Shown here: positions 8,604 to 16,533 of the stretch, one piece after another
Numbering within the stretch: the first letter of the stretch is position 1
Layout: each line of letters starts with the position of its first letter
Assembly (NCBI GenBank): GCA_902628835.1
Contig: CACOPD010000005.1
Coordinates: 1 to 64,000 of the forward strand
Reading direction: 5' to 3'
Length of the DNA stretch: 64,000 bases
Origin: an uncultured Alphaproteobacteria bacterium
GTDB taxonomy: Bacteria > Pseudomonadota > Alphaproteobacteria > HIMB59 > GCA-002718135
Translations under genes and position numbers: made by a program
The notes under the pieces: model-generated
Told to the model about the DNA's origin: nothing
What the model saw: the letters and a program-made list of their open reading frames with translations, nothing else
Database searches by the model: none

Positions 8604-10151
8604 TTATTTTTTTAAATATTCTCTAAGTTGACTTATCGATAGGACTTTTAACATAATTACTAATCCAAAATAAATAATTATAGCTAAAAAGATCATCAGA
8701 AGTAAAAGTGCCGAGTTTAATAACACTGAATTACCACTAATATTTGTAAAGAATAGTCCATTTAATACGTATATTCCTACAAATAATAGGGATGAACTTA
8801 GTAAAATTTTGATAGAATTCCTTACTAAAAGACCATCAAATTTCATAAGATTTCTAATAGCTAAAAAGAGGTACAATAATAATGCATTGACCCATGCACT
8901 AATTGCTGTAGCAACAGCAATGCCCATTTCTCTCATTGATCCAATTAAAAGTAGCGATAACACAACATTAGTGATCACACTGACAATAGATATGTATAGT
9001 GGTGTTTTAGTATCTTCTCTTGCAAAGAAACAGGAAACTAAAACTTTAATTATAATATATGCAGGTAGGCCTAATGCAAAGTAACTTAATACTTTAGCAG
9101 TATAAAAAGTATCTTCTGCTACAAAGGCACCTCGTTCAAATAAAATTTGTATAATAGGTTCAGCTAAAATAAATAATCCTATGGCTGATGGTAAAGAAAT
9201 TAATAACGAAAATTCAATAGATCTATTTTGAATATTATTTGTTGTTTCTTGATCTGATTGTTTAATTGCTTTTGATAAACTTGGTAAAAGAACAATGCCA
9301 AGTGCTATCCCAAAGATGGCAAGTGGTAATTGGTTAAGACGATCGGCGTAATAAATATGACTGATAGCACCAACGGGTAAAAAAGAAGCAATGATAGTTC
9401 CAATGACAATATTTAATTGAATAACCCCTGAACCCACAACACCTGGTAAAAATAATTTGAAAAACTTTTTTAATTTTTCATTTAAAACTGGGATACGAAT
9501 ACGTGGTCGGTAAAAATTTAAAACCGCTCTGTATAAATATAAAAATTGTAAAACTCCTCCTATTAATACACCATATGATAATGCGTGACCTGCAGTTGTC
9601 ACAAAAGGTGTTAAAAAGAATAATGACAGAATAAAACTTATATTTAAAATGGCAGGCGCAAATGCACCAGCAGCAAAACGTTCATGAACATTATTGATTG
9701 AGGCAAAGTGAGCAGCTAAGGAAATAAAAATAATATAGGGGAAAATTATTTTTCCAAAATGCACAGCAAGTTCATAGGCCTCTTTATTTTCAGTGAATCC
9801 AGGTGCTAAAACTTGGATGATATAAGGCATTCCAAAGAAAAAAAGGATTGTTAAAACGACCGTAGCAAATAGTAACATTGATGTCGTGTTTTCAACAAAA
9901 TCAGAAGCCTCGCGTTCATCTTTTGGATTGAGAACAACACCAGAGAAAACAGGGATTAATGCAGCACTGTATGCTCCTTCTGCTAGGACGCGGCGAAAGA
10001 AATTAGGAATACGAAATGCTACGAAGAATGCGTCAGCAATTACTGTTGATCCAAGATATCTTGCTATTAATATGTCGCGGATAAATCCTAATACTCGACT
10101 TAAAAATGTATAAAAGCTGACAGTAAAGAATGATCTAAAAAGACTCTTCAT
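8604..10151 (-). CDS. murJ: Lipid II flippase MurJ
   Basis: MurJ flips the peptidoglycan precursor lipid II across the inner membrane. The 515-residue polytopic protein has the MATE-like MurJ signature at its N-terminus ([17 protein letters not shown], then [31 protein letters not shown]), with the conserved charged residues in the first helix and about 14 hydrophobic segments. It precedes trpS as the upstream gene of that pair. Confidence 0.96.
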   Translation of the reverse strand: MKSLFRSFFTVSFYTFLSRVLGFIRDILIARYLGSTVIADAFFVAFRIPNFFRRVLAEGAYSAALIPVFSGVVLNPKDEREASDFVENTTSMLLFATVVLTILFFFGMPYIIQVLAPGFTENKEAYELAVHFGKIIFPYIIFISLAAHFASINNVHERFAAGAFAPAILNISFILSLFFLTPFVTTAGHALSYGVLIGGVLQFLYLYRAVLNFYRPRIRIPVLNEKLKKFFKLFLPGVVGSGVIQLNIVIGTIIASFLPVGAISHIYYADRLNQLPLAIFGIALGIVLLPSLSKAIKQSDQETTNNIQNRSIEFSLLISLPSAIGLFILAEPIIQILFERGAFVAEDTFYTAKVLSYFALGLPAYIIIKVLVSCFFAREDTKTPLYISIVSVITNVVLSLLLIGSMREMGIAVATAISAWVNALLLYLFLAIRNLMKFDGLLVRNSIKILLSSSLLFVGIYVLNGLFFTNISGNSVLLNSALLLLMIFLAIIIYFGLVIMLKVLSISQLREYLKK

Positions 10152-10201
10152 AAGATAGTTTTATAGTTTGAATAGTGATTTGTATAAGTGAATTTTAGGG
10201 C

Positions 10202-10453
10202 CTAATTATGCCCAAAGCTGTAACCTGCAGATCTTACGGTTCTTATATAATCCTTTTTATTATTTGTATTCAGCACTTTTCTTAAACGCCTAACATGAAC
10301 ATCAACAGTTCTAGGCTCTACTAACGCATCATTTTTCCATACATGATTTAATAATTGATCTCTCGAAAACACGCGGTCTATATTTTCTAAAAAAAATCTT
10401 AGAAGATTAAACTCAGTAGGACCAAGTTTAATTTCTTTATCTTCTCTAAACAC
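10202..10453 (-). CDS. PhoB-type winged-helix DNA-binding domain lacking a receiver domain
   Basis: The reading frame encodes only an OmpR/PhoB winged helix: LGPTEFNLLRFFLEN, RDQLLNHVW, then the recognition helix TVDVHVRRLRKVL and the wing IRTVRSAGYSF. That pattern is specifically PhoB-like. GTG at 10453 is the first usual start codon. Homology to the first PhoB beta-strands continues upstream of it (ISLNIATHK) up to an in-frame TAA, so translation may begin at a non-standard codon further up. The roughly 120-residue receiver is absent: only about 130 bases separate this gene from the divergent transporter. It is either a gene relic or a regulator reduced to its DNA-binding half. The adjacent Pho-box-like array favours function. 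Confidence 0.8.
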   Translation of the reverse strand: MFREDKEIKLGPTEFNLLRFFLENIDRVFSRDQLLNHVWKNDALVEPRTVDVHVRRLRKVLNTNNKKDYIRTVRSAGYSFGHN

Positions 10454-10478
10454 TTTGTGAGTAGCAATATTTAGAGAA

Positions 10479-10522
10479 ATATTACACTTATGTTATAGAT
10501 TTGTTACAGAAGTATTATTTTT
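10479..10522 (+). promoter_or_regulatory. Pho-box-like array of four 11-bp direct repeats
   Basis: Four consecutive 11-mers (starting at 10479, 10490, 10501 and 10512) all fit NTRTTAY at their 5' ends: ATATTAC, ATGTTAT, TTGTTAC, GTATTAT. The 7+4 periodicity and the core match the PhoB box (CTGTCAY repeated every 11 bp) with C changed to T at one position. The array lies about 60-100 bases before the + strand PiT-like gene and points toward it. It also overlaps the upstream coding remnant of the receiver-less phoB. Operator function is inferred. Confidence 0.7.
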
Positions 10523-10582
10523 TTATCAAATCAAATAAATTAACTTTCGAATCTAATTTTAAAAAAATATAAAATTTAAAAT

Positions 10583-11542
10583 ATGGAGTTAACCTTAATT
10601 TATACTATTATAGGTTTTGGACTTGCAGCATATTCTGTTATTGCTAATGACTCTGTTCAAACTCTTGGAACATTTATAGCTTCAAACCAACGCTTTAAAT
10701 GGTACTGGTTAGCTACTGCTGGCTCTGCTGTACTAGCATTTACACTTATATATGGATGGACCATTAACGACGGTGATATTACCTTTGGACGTTTAAATAA
10801 AATTCCATATCAAACTATTCAGTGGTATCATGCTTGTGCTCCATTAATTTTAGTACTTCTTACAAGAGGTGGAATTCCTGTATCTACTACTTTCTTAGTT
10901 TTGTCTGCTTTTGCATCAACGGTTGTATTAGAAAAAGTTCTGATGAAGTCTGTAATTGGTTACGGATTAGCAGCAATGATAGCGTATATGGTTTGGATTG
11001 GTGTAAGTTATTTTATCAATGAAAAATTTGATAAAGTTCAAGATAAACACAGAAGACCATGGGTAATAGCTCAATGGTGTACAACTGGTTTTCTTTGGTA
11101 CACTTGGTTAAGTCATGATATTGCGAATATAGCTGTTTTTCTTCCTCGTGAACTTCCAGTAAGTTTATTAATAGCAATAATTGCTTTATTAAGTGTTCTT
11201 TTATTCTATATCTTTTGGGACAGAGGTGGACGTATTCAACGAGTTGTCTATTCAAAAACTGGAACACGTTATACTCGATCAGCTACTATAATAGATTTTG
11301 TTTATGCAGTCATTCTACTCTACTTCAAGCAATACAATGATATTCCAATGTCAACTACATGGGTCTTTGTTGGTTTATTATGTGGAAGAGAACTTGCAAT
11401 CTCTACAATGAACAAAGATTACAAACTTCGTTATGTCTTTCCATTAATTGGAAAAGATTTTCTAAAAATGATTTTTGGATTAACTGTATCTGTTGGAATT
11501 GTTTTATCAATTCATTATGTTTTAATACCAAACGGTTTTTAA
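10583..11542 (+). CDS. Divergent PiT-family-like membrane transporter
   Basis: The 319-residue protein has about 8-9 hydrophobic segments. Two internal repeats recall PiT phosphate carriers: ANDSVQTLGTFIASN near residue 21, GGIPVSTTFLVLSAFAS near 97, SHDIANIAVFLPRELP near 177 and IPMSTTWVFVGLLCGRELA near 254. These match the GAND...T and G(I/L)PVSTT motifs of the canonical PiT encoded at 14960, but the overall sequence is quite different. I infer a phosphate or related anion carrier driven by an ion gradient. The Pho-box-like array upstream supports a phosphate role. An organophosphate or sulfate substrate cannot be excluded. Confidence 0.65.
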   Translation: MELTLIYTIIGFGLAAYSVIANDSVQTLGTFIASNQRFKWYWLATAGSAVLAFTLIYGWTINDGDITFGRLNKIPYQTIQWYHACAPLILVLLTRGGIPVSTTFLVLSAFASTVVLEKVLMKSVIGYGLAAMIAYMVWIGVSYFINEKFDKVQDKHRRPWVIAQWCTTGFLWYTWLSHDIANIAVFLPRELPVSLLIAIIALLSVLLFYIFWDRGGRIQRVVYSKTGTRYTRSATIIDFVYAVILLYFKQYNDIPMSTTWVFVGLLCGRELAISTMNKDYKLRYVFPLIGKDFLKMIFGLTVSVGIVLSIHYVLIPNGF

Positions 11543-12036
11543 AGTTTACCTTTTTTCTTTTTGAGTTCTTTTTTTAATTTAGGCCAATCATTATCACTTA
11601 AAATATAGCCTACGCAATTTCGAGAACCACACTTACAAATGTGATCCACAAAATCTGTATCAAAAGGATAACCATAGTTATAAAAAAGCTCAGCTCCTTT
11701 TTTTATTCGTTTAATGGAAGAAATCCAAATTTCATTATCTATGATGTCTACTTCACAATTAGGATTACATGAGTGATTAATAAATTTTGCAAAATTATAA
11801 TCAACATCACCGTCGATGTCGTATCGTTTGTTTAGTTCAAAAACATAGACCATGCCGTTATTTTTATCTTTTTTTGCTTTACGGATTTGTTTATCTGCTC
11901 TTCTGTCACCCTCTCTTTTAGTAACTTTATCACCAATATATTGGATTACTTTCTGGCCTTTTTTAATACTAGTTTTTGCAAATAATCCAGAACCGTGAAG
12001 GGGTGATTTTTTTTTAAACCAAATTTTCTGCGTCAT
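11539..12036 (-). CDS. SET-domain protein-lysine methyltransferase
   Basis: The 165-residue protein from MTQKIW is a compact SET domain: SPLHGSGLFAKTSIKKGQKVI at the start, the cofactor motif FINHSCNPNC near residue 90, and ELFYNYGYPF near 125. A post-SET cysteine cluster follows (CKCGSRNCVGY). All catalytic-core motifs are present. I chose the ATG at 12036 because the longer frame has 41 non-conserved residues and would run into the plcP start region. The target is unknown; bacterial SET proteins methylate lysines in histone-like or ribosomal proteins in the few studied cases. Stop codon overlaps that of the PiT-like gene. Confidence 0.85.
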   Translation of the reverse strand: MTQKIWFKKKSPLHGSGLFAKTSIKKGQKVIQYIGDKVTKREGDRRADKQIRKAKKDKNNGMVYVFELNKRYDIDGDVDYNFAKFINHSCNPNCEVDIIDNEIWISSIKRIKKGAELFYNYGYPFDTDFVDHICKCGSRNCVGYILSDNDWPKLKKELKKKKGKL

Positions 12037-12122
12037 ACTGTTATTTTTATACAATACACACATATAATAATAAATTGTATTATAAAAAGATACTTTTATG
12101 TATAAGAGCAATTCTTTAATTA

Positions 12123-12935
12123 ATGAAATTTGAAAATAATAAAAAATTTTACCGCACAATTTGGATTTCAGATACCCATCTAGGAACCAGTGGTTGTAAA
12201 AGCAAAATGCTTTTAGAATTCTTAGAAGAAACAGATTCAGAATATTTATTTTTAGTAGGCGACATTGTTGATGGATGGCGCATGCGTAAGAAAATGTATT
12301 GGCCTCAAGAACATAACGACGTGGTTCAAAAAGTTTTAAAGAAAGCTAAAAATGGAACTAGGGTAGTGCTTATCCCAGGAAATCATGATGAAGTATTAAA
12401 AGATTTTACAAATTTTTCCTTCGGAGAAATTTCAATCAAAAATGAAGATACGCATCAATTAGCTGATGGTAGGAAAGTACTGATTACACACGGAGATGAA
12501 TTTGATGCTGTTATCATTAATGCAAGATGGCTAGCCAAAGTTGGATCAGCACTTTATGAATATTTACTAAAGTTAAATAATGTATTTAATTTTGTTCGAC
12601 GAAAGATGGGCTTGTCTTACTGGTCACTGTCTCAGTATTTAAAAAAGAAAACAAAACATGCAACGAACTTTATTAGTAATTTTGAGTTTGCTGTATCAGA
12701 TAGAGCTAGAAGAGAAAATGCCGATGTTGTTGTGTGTGGGCATATACATAGACCAGAAATAAAAGAATTAAATGGTGTTCTCTATTGTAATGATGGTGAC
12801 TGGATTGAAAGTTGCACAGCACTCGTAGAAGATGAAATTGGAAATTTATCAATTCTTAATTGGCCCGAAGAAAGAGAAAAATTAAAATTAATTTCTTTAG
12901 AAGAAAGACGAAAAATAAAAGAGGATGCAGCCTAA
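12123..12935 (+). CDS. plcP: Metallophosphoesterase PlcP (phospholipase C-type, lipid remodelling)
   Basis: The 270-residue protein is a calcineurin-like phosphoesterase: ISDTHLG, VGDIVDGW, PGNHDE, THGDEFD and CGHIHRPE provide the two-metal site. Its specific features (YWPQEHNDVVQK, NDGDWIESCTALVE) match PlcP, which cleaves phospholipid headgroups to give diacylglycerol under phosphate starvation in Sinorhizobium and marine bacteria. It overlaps by 11 bases the glycosyltransferase that would use that diacylglycerol. It is often misnamed UDP-2,3-diacylglucosamine diphosphatase (LpxH), but the pairing and motifs favour PlcP. No convincing Pho box precedes it. Confidence 0.85.
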   Translation: MKFENNKKFYRTIWISDTHLGTSGCKSKMLLEFLEETDSEYLFLVGDIVDGWRMRKKMYWPQEHNDVVQKVLKKAKNGTRVVLIPGNHDEVLKDFTNFSFGEISIKNEDTHQLADGRKVLITHGDEFDAVIINARWLAKVGSALYEYLLKLNNVFNFVRRKMGLSYWSLSQYLKKKTKHATNFISNFEFAVSDRARRENADVVVCGHIHRPEIKELNGVLYCNDGDWIESCTALVEDEIGNLSILNWPEEREKLKLISLEERRKIKEDAA

Positions 12936-13932
12936 AAAAATCGCGTTAATAAGTGATGCGTGGGTTCCTCAGGTAAATGGCGTAGTTACGACATTTCAAA
13001 GTGTTATACCTCTCCTAGAAAAAAAAGGTTTTGAAATTAAAATATTACATCCTGAGATGTTTAATAATTTTAGTTATCCTTGGTACAAAGAAATAAAAAT
13101 TTCTTTCAATACTAAAAAAGTTACGGAAAAATTTTTTAAAGAATTTAATCCAGATATTGTTCATATAATGACTGAAGGTCCAGTAGGTTTTGCTGGTCGT
13201 AAGTACTGTCTTATAAATAAATTACGATACACTTCTTCTTTTCACACCCGTTTTCCTGATTATATTAAACAGAGATCTTATGTTCCTAAAAGTTTAACAT
13301 ATTCAATATTAAGAAGACTTCATGATAATTCTGTAAATGTACTTGTTCCATCGCTTTCCATGGTCGAAGAATTAGAGCGGTATAATTTCAAAAATTTAAA
13401 AGTATGGAATAGAGGAGTTGATACTGAATTATTCAACCCAAATAAAAGAAATAGAAATGATAATGACATTCAACTGACTTATGTTGGAAGAGTTGCTATT
13501 GAAAAAAATATTGAAGAATTTTTAAAACTAAAAGGAAATTATAATAAAACAGTTGTAGGAGATGGTCCTGAATTACAAAAATATATAAAAAAGTATCCTG
13601 ACGTAAATTTTGTTGGATTGAAACGAGGTAAAGAACTTGCAGAATATTATGCGAATGCTGATGTGTTTGTTTTCCCATCTAAAACGGATACTTTAGGGAA
13701 TGTAATACTTGAGGCTCTTGCTTGTGGAACACCAATTGCAGCATTTCCTGTTACTGGACCAAAAGATATTCTTAAAGATTCTAAAATAAATACACTTGAT
13801 GACAGACTAGGTAATTCAGTAGAAAAAGCTCTTAAAATGAATAGAAATGATTGTCGTGAATTTGCTATGAAATTTACGTGGGAAGATTGTGCTAATGAAT
13901 TTTTAGATTCACAAATTGATTCTAAAAATTAA
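12925..13932 (+). CDS. agt: GT4 glycosyltransferase Agt-like (glycolipid synthesis from diacylglycerol)
   Basis: The 335-residue GT-B enzyme starts with IALISDAWVPQVNGVV, typical of the SqdX/MgtA/Agt branch of GT4. It has the nucleotide-sugar region TYVGRVAIEKNIEEFL near 178-193 and the donor-binding motif DTLGNVILEALACGTPIAAFPVTGP near 252-276. In marine bacteria the PlcP-Agt pair makes monoglycosyl- or glucuronosyl-diacylglycerol to replace phospholipids when phosphate is scarce. Start overlaps plcP, so the two are translationally coupled. The sugar (glucose or glucuronate) cannot be read from sequence. Confidence 0.82.
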   Translation: MQPKKIALISDAWVPQVNGVVTTFQSVIPLLEKKGFEIKILHPEMFNNFSYPWYKEIKISFNTKKVTEKFFKEFNPDIVHIMTEGPVGFAGRKYCLINKLRYTSSFHTRFPDYIKQRSYVPKSLTYSILRRLHDNSVNVLVPSLSMVEELERYNFKNLKVWNRGVDTELFNPNKRNRNDNDIQLTYVGRVAIEKNIEEFLKLKGNYNKTVVGDGPELQKYIKKYPDVNFVGLKRGKELAEYYANADVFVFPSKTDTLGNVILEALACGTPIAAFPVTGPKDILKDSKINTLDDRLGNSVEKALKMNRNDCREFAMKFTWEDCANEFLDSQIDSKN

Positions 13933-13940
13933 TAACTTTT

Positions 13941-14168
13941 CTAAACAAATAAATAGACGTACCCAAAAAGAAAAAGAGGTAGTTGTAATCCAAAGTTTGT
14001 TAATAACGCTTTATCTCTTGTCATATAACCAACCACTGACCAACCAACTGCACCTGTTCCATGTATAATAATATTATATGGATATGCATTTAAGTTAGTT
14101 AATAATATTCCTGACAAGATTAAAAAGGTACTAAACCACTTAATTCTATTAATTGATATATCTGTCAT
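13941..14168 (-). CDS. Small membrane protein, unknown function
   Basis: The 75-residue product has about three short hydrophobic segments (WFSTFLILSGILLTNL, a glycine-rich middle GTGAVGWSVVGY, and LQLPLFLFGYVYLF). I do not recognise a characterised family. It lies between the lipid-remodelling pair and the DUF47-PiT pair on the opposite strand, convergent with agt. The strict hydrophobic pattern and absence of any other frame support a real gene. Its ATG, read on the + strand, sits inside CTGTCATAA, which resembles a Pho half-site but probably by chance. Confidence 0.6.
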   Translation of the reverse strand: MTDISINRIKWFSTFLILSGILLTNLNAYPYNIIIHGTGAVGWSVVGYMTRDKALLTNFGLQLPLFLFGYVYLFV

Positions 14169-14233
14169 AAAACTCCTAAATTCTGAAAATTTTCAATAAT
14201 ATATGTATCTTAAAGATAAAGATATTAATCAAA

Positions 14234-14251
14234 TTGTAACGAATTTTTAAC
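14234..14251 (+). promoter_or_regulatory. Weak Pho-box-like repeat before DUF47-pit
   Basis: Two half-site-like heptamers, TTGTAAC (14234-14240) and TTTTAAC (14245-14251), lie 11 bp apart about 40-57 bases before the DUF47 start. They resemble the stronger array at 10479-10522 but with poorer matches, so this is a low-confidence operator. Confidence 0.3.
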
Positions 14252-14290
14252 ATTTCTTTATTTTTTTTTGAAAAGTTCTATAAGCACGCC

Positions 14291-14953
14291 ATGTTTGGAC
14301 TAAAAAGTGCATCTTTATTTGGTGATACCAAGAAACTTGAAAGAGAAATTGATGAATTTGTAGATATTGTCTCTGAAGTAGGTTTAGTATTTAAATCGAT
14401 AGTTCCAACTTATCTTAATCATTCTGCCAACGGTAAATTTGAGGAAATGGTTGAAAAAGTAAAAGATATGGAAAGTAAGGCCGACAAAATTACGAAAGAT
14501 GTTGAGCATACTCTTTATGAAGAAACATTAATCCCAGATGCAAGAAGTGACGTGTTACGACTTCTAGAACACATCGACGAATTAATTGGAATGTACCAAG
14601 GGAATTGTTATCACTTCTCTATTCAAAAACCTAATTTTCCAAAAGAGTTTCACCAAGATTTAATTGAGTTAACAGAGACTGTTGTAAATTGTGTTGAATC
14701 ATTATGTTTAACCGTAAGATCATTTTTTAGAGATATTAAATCTGTTAGAGATAATGCACATAAAGTTACATTTTATGAAAAAGAATCTGATATAAAATTT
14801 AGTTCTCTTGCAAGAAGAATTTTTGATTCTGAATTACCTCTAGATCAAAAAATGCATCTTCGATATTTTGTAGAGAAAATTGATCGTATTTGTGATCAAG
14901 CAGAAGACATAGCTGACGAGGTTCAAATTTACGCTATTAAACGTTCCGTTTAA
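14291..14953 (+). CDS. DUF47 (PhoU-like) phosphate transport regulator
   Basis: The 220-residue, all-helical protein matches the DUF47/PhoU-related family (TIGR00153 type), with a charged N-terminal region, ESKADKITKDVEHTLYEETLIPDARSDVLRLLEHIDEL near residues 58-95 and a C-terminal CDQAEDIADEVQIYAIKR. Such proteins are encoded directly upstream of PiT transporters and are thought to gate them. Here the PiT gene starts 6 bases downstream, giving the standard pair. Confidence 0.92.
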   Translation: MFGLKSASLFGDTKKLEREIDEFVDIVSEVGLVFKSIVPTYLNHSANGKFEEMVEKVKDMESKADKITKDVEHTLYEETLIPDARSDVLRLLEHIDELIGMYQGNCYHFSIQKPNFPKEFHQDLIELTETVVNCVESLCLTVRSFFRDIKSVRDNAHKVTFYEKESDIKFSSLARRIFDSELPLDQKMHLRYFVEKIDRICDQAEDIADEVQIYAIKRSV

Positions 14954-14959
14954 TTTTCA

Positions 14960-16012
14960 ATGGAAATTACAATTCTAATTTTTTTATTTGGCGGTCTTTT
15001 TTTAGGTTGGTCACTTGGCGCCAATGATGCAGCAAATGTTTTTGGAACTGCAGTTGGAACACGAATGGTTAGTTTCACAAGTGCAGCAATAATTTGTAGT
15101 GTCTTTGTTATTCTAGGTGCAATTATTAGTGGCGCTGGAACCACAGAAACTTTAGGTAAGTTAGGTGCTATTAATGCATTGCCTGGTGCTTTTGCAGCAT
15201 GTGTGGCTGCAGGAATATCTGTTTATTTAATGACCAAAGTTGGCTTGCCTGTTTCAACAACGCAAGCGATTGTTGGAGCAATTGTTGGTTGGAATTTATA
15301 CACGGGATCTTCAACTAATTTTCAAGTCTTAATTACTATTTTAGGAACATGGATACTCTGTCCTATCATTGCAGGAGTTATTGCAATGGGTTTATTTACT
15401 TTTACAAAAAGAGTTATACTCAATAGAAAGTTACATATTCTCAGACTTGATGCTTATACAAGAACAGCTTTACTTTTAGCGGGTGCTTTTGGTGCTTATA
15501 GTTTAGGTGCAAACAATATTGCCAATGTAATGGGTGTATTCGTACCTATATCGCCGTTTACTGATGTTACTATTGGAAATTTATTTGTCTTTTCTTCAAA
15601 AGAACAATTATTTCTTCTTGGTGGTTTGGCAATAGCCGTTGGTGTTTTTACTTACTCGAAAAGAGTCATGTTTACCGTTGGTAATGATCTTTTAAAAATG
15701 ACACCTGTGGCAGCATTTATTGTTGTAATATCACATTCTATTGTTTTATTTTTATTTGCATCCCAAGGTATAAGTGCTTTTTTACAATCTATAAATCTTC
15801 CCTCTATACCTTTGGTACCAGTATCAAGTTCCCAAGCTGTCGTCGGCGGCGTAATTGGAATTGGTCTTTTAAAAGGAGGAAAAGAGGTTCAATGGTCAAT
15901 TGCGGGTAGAATTTCTTTGGGTTGGATGACGCTACCTATAATTGCAGCTTTAATTTCTTTAATTGTTCTATTTATTCTAGAAAATATTTTTAATTTAACG
16001 GTCTCTTTTTAA
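14960..16012 (+). CDS. pit: PiT-family inorganic phosphate transporter
   Basis: The 350-residue inner-membrane carrier has both PiT half-repeats: GWSLGANDAANVFGTAVGTR near residue 17 and SLGANNIANVMGVF near 180, each followed by a (G/P)xPVS(T/S)(T/S)QAxVG motif (GLPVSTTQAIVGAIVG near 95; PVSSSQAVVGGVIG near 287). It imports phosphate with a proton or sodium ion. It is cotranscribed with DUF47 and ends in a 4-base overlap with the convergent phosphatase gene. Confidence 0.95.
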   Translation: MEITILIFLFGGLFLGWSLGANDAANVFGTAVGTRMVSFTSAAIICSVFVILGAIISGAGTTETLGKLGAINALPGAFAACVAAGISVYLMTKVGLPVSTTQAIVGAIVGWNLYTGSSTNFQVLITILGTWILCPIIAGVIAMGLFTFTKRVILNRKLHILRLDAYTRTALLLAGAFGAYSLGANNIANVMGVFVPISPFTDVTIGNLFVFSSKEQLFLLGGLAIAVGVFTYSKRVMFTVGNDLLKMTPVAAFIVVISHSIVLFLFASQGISAFLQSINLPSIPLVPVSSSQAVVGGVIGIGLLKGGKEVQWSIAGRISLGWMTLPIIAALISLIVLFILENIFNLTVSF

Positions 16013-16533
16013 TTAACTGCTCGATAAGAAAAAATAAAATCTTCCTGAATTTTAGATTCAATTGCTCCTTTTCTTCTTGATCGTACTAGATCAATAGCTT
16101 CTTGCTTTTCATAATTAAATTCAACAAGTAAGATAGCAGCTATAGTACCAGCTCTTCCTTTACCTCCACGGCAATGTAAAACTATATTTTTTCCATCTAT
16201 CAATTCGTTCTTTAATAAAACTTTTGTTGTTTCCCATTTATATTTAAAATCTTTATCTGGTGCTCCCATGTCATAGATTGGTAAATGATACCAATGTAAC
16301 TTATGTTCATAAATACTTTTGACAAATAAAGTTTTATCACACAATTTTTCAAATTCGCTATCTTCAACAAAAGAAGTAATGGAGCTACAATTATTATCTT
16401 TAAATATTTCTAATTCGTTTGCTAAAATTGTTTCTTCAAATAAACCATTAGAGTTAAGACCTGGGAAGGAAGTTAATATAATTTTGCCTGCAAATGACTT
16501 AGAGTCAATAAAATCATAATTGCTAAATTGCAT
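16009..16533 (-). CDS. Dual-specificity/tyrosine-type protein phosphatase
   Basis: The 174-residue protein has the Cys-dependent phosphatase loop HCRGGKGRAG near residues 120-129 (HCx5R) with the general-acid loop upstream (YDMGAPD near 87-93), resembling CDKN3-like dual-specificity phosphatases. It probably dephosphorylates a protein or small phosphoester. Its ATG follows the phnZ-like stop with no spacer, so the two genes form a coupled pair. A role in phosphonate use is suggested by position only. Confidence 0.82.
   Translation of the reverse strand: MQFSNYDFIDSKSFAGKIILTSFPGLNSNGLFEETILANELEIFKDNNCSSITSFVEDSEFEKLCDKTLFVKSIYEHKLHWYHLPIYDMGAPDKDFKYKWETTKVLLKNELIDGKNIVLHCRGGKGRAGTIAAILLVEFNYEKQEAIDLVRSRRKGAIESKIQEDFIFSYRAVN

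Noticed and set aside
12036-12122. Possible Pho box before plcP (one CTGTTAT heptamer near 12038)
   Set aside because: There is only one half-site; 11 bases further on the sequence (ATACAAT) does not fit, so it is not distinguishable from chance in AT-rich DNA.
12037-12159. Extended N-terminus for the SET protein (start at 12159)
   Set aside because: The extra 41 residues are not SET-like and overlap the start of the divergent plcP gene; the ATG at 12036 begins directly at the conserved domain.
12123-12935. Calling the phosphoesterase LpxH of lipid A synthesis
   Set aside because: Pairing with a GT4 transferase and PlcP-type motifs (YWPQEHNDVVQK, DGDWIESCTALVE) fit PlcP better, and no lpx gene is adjacent.
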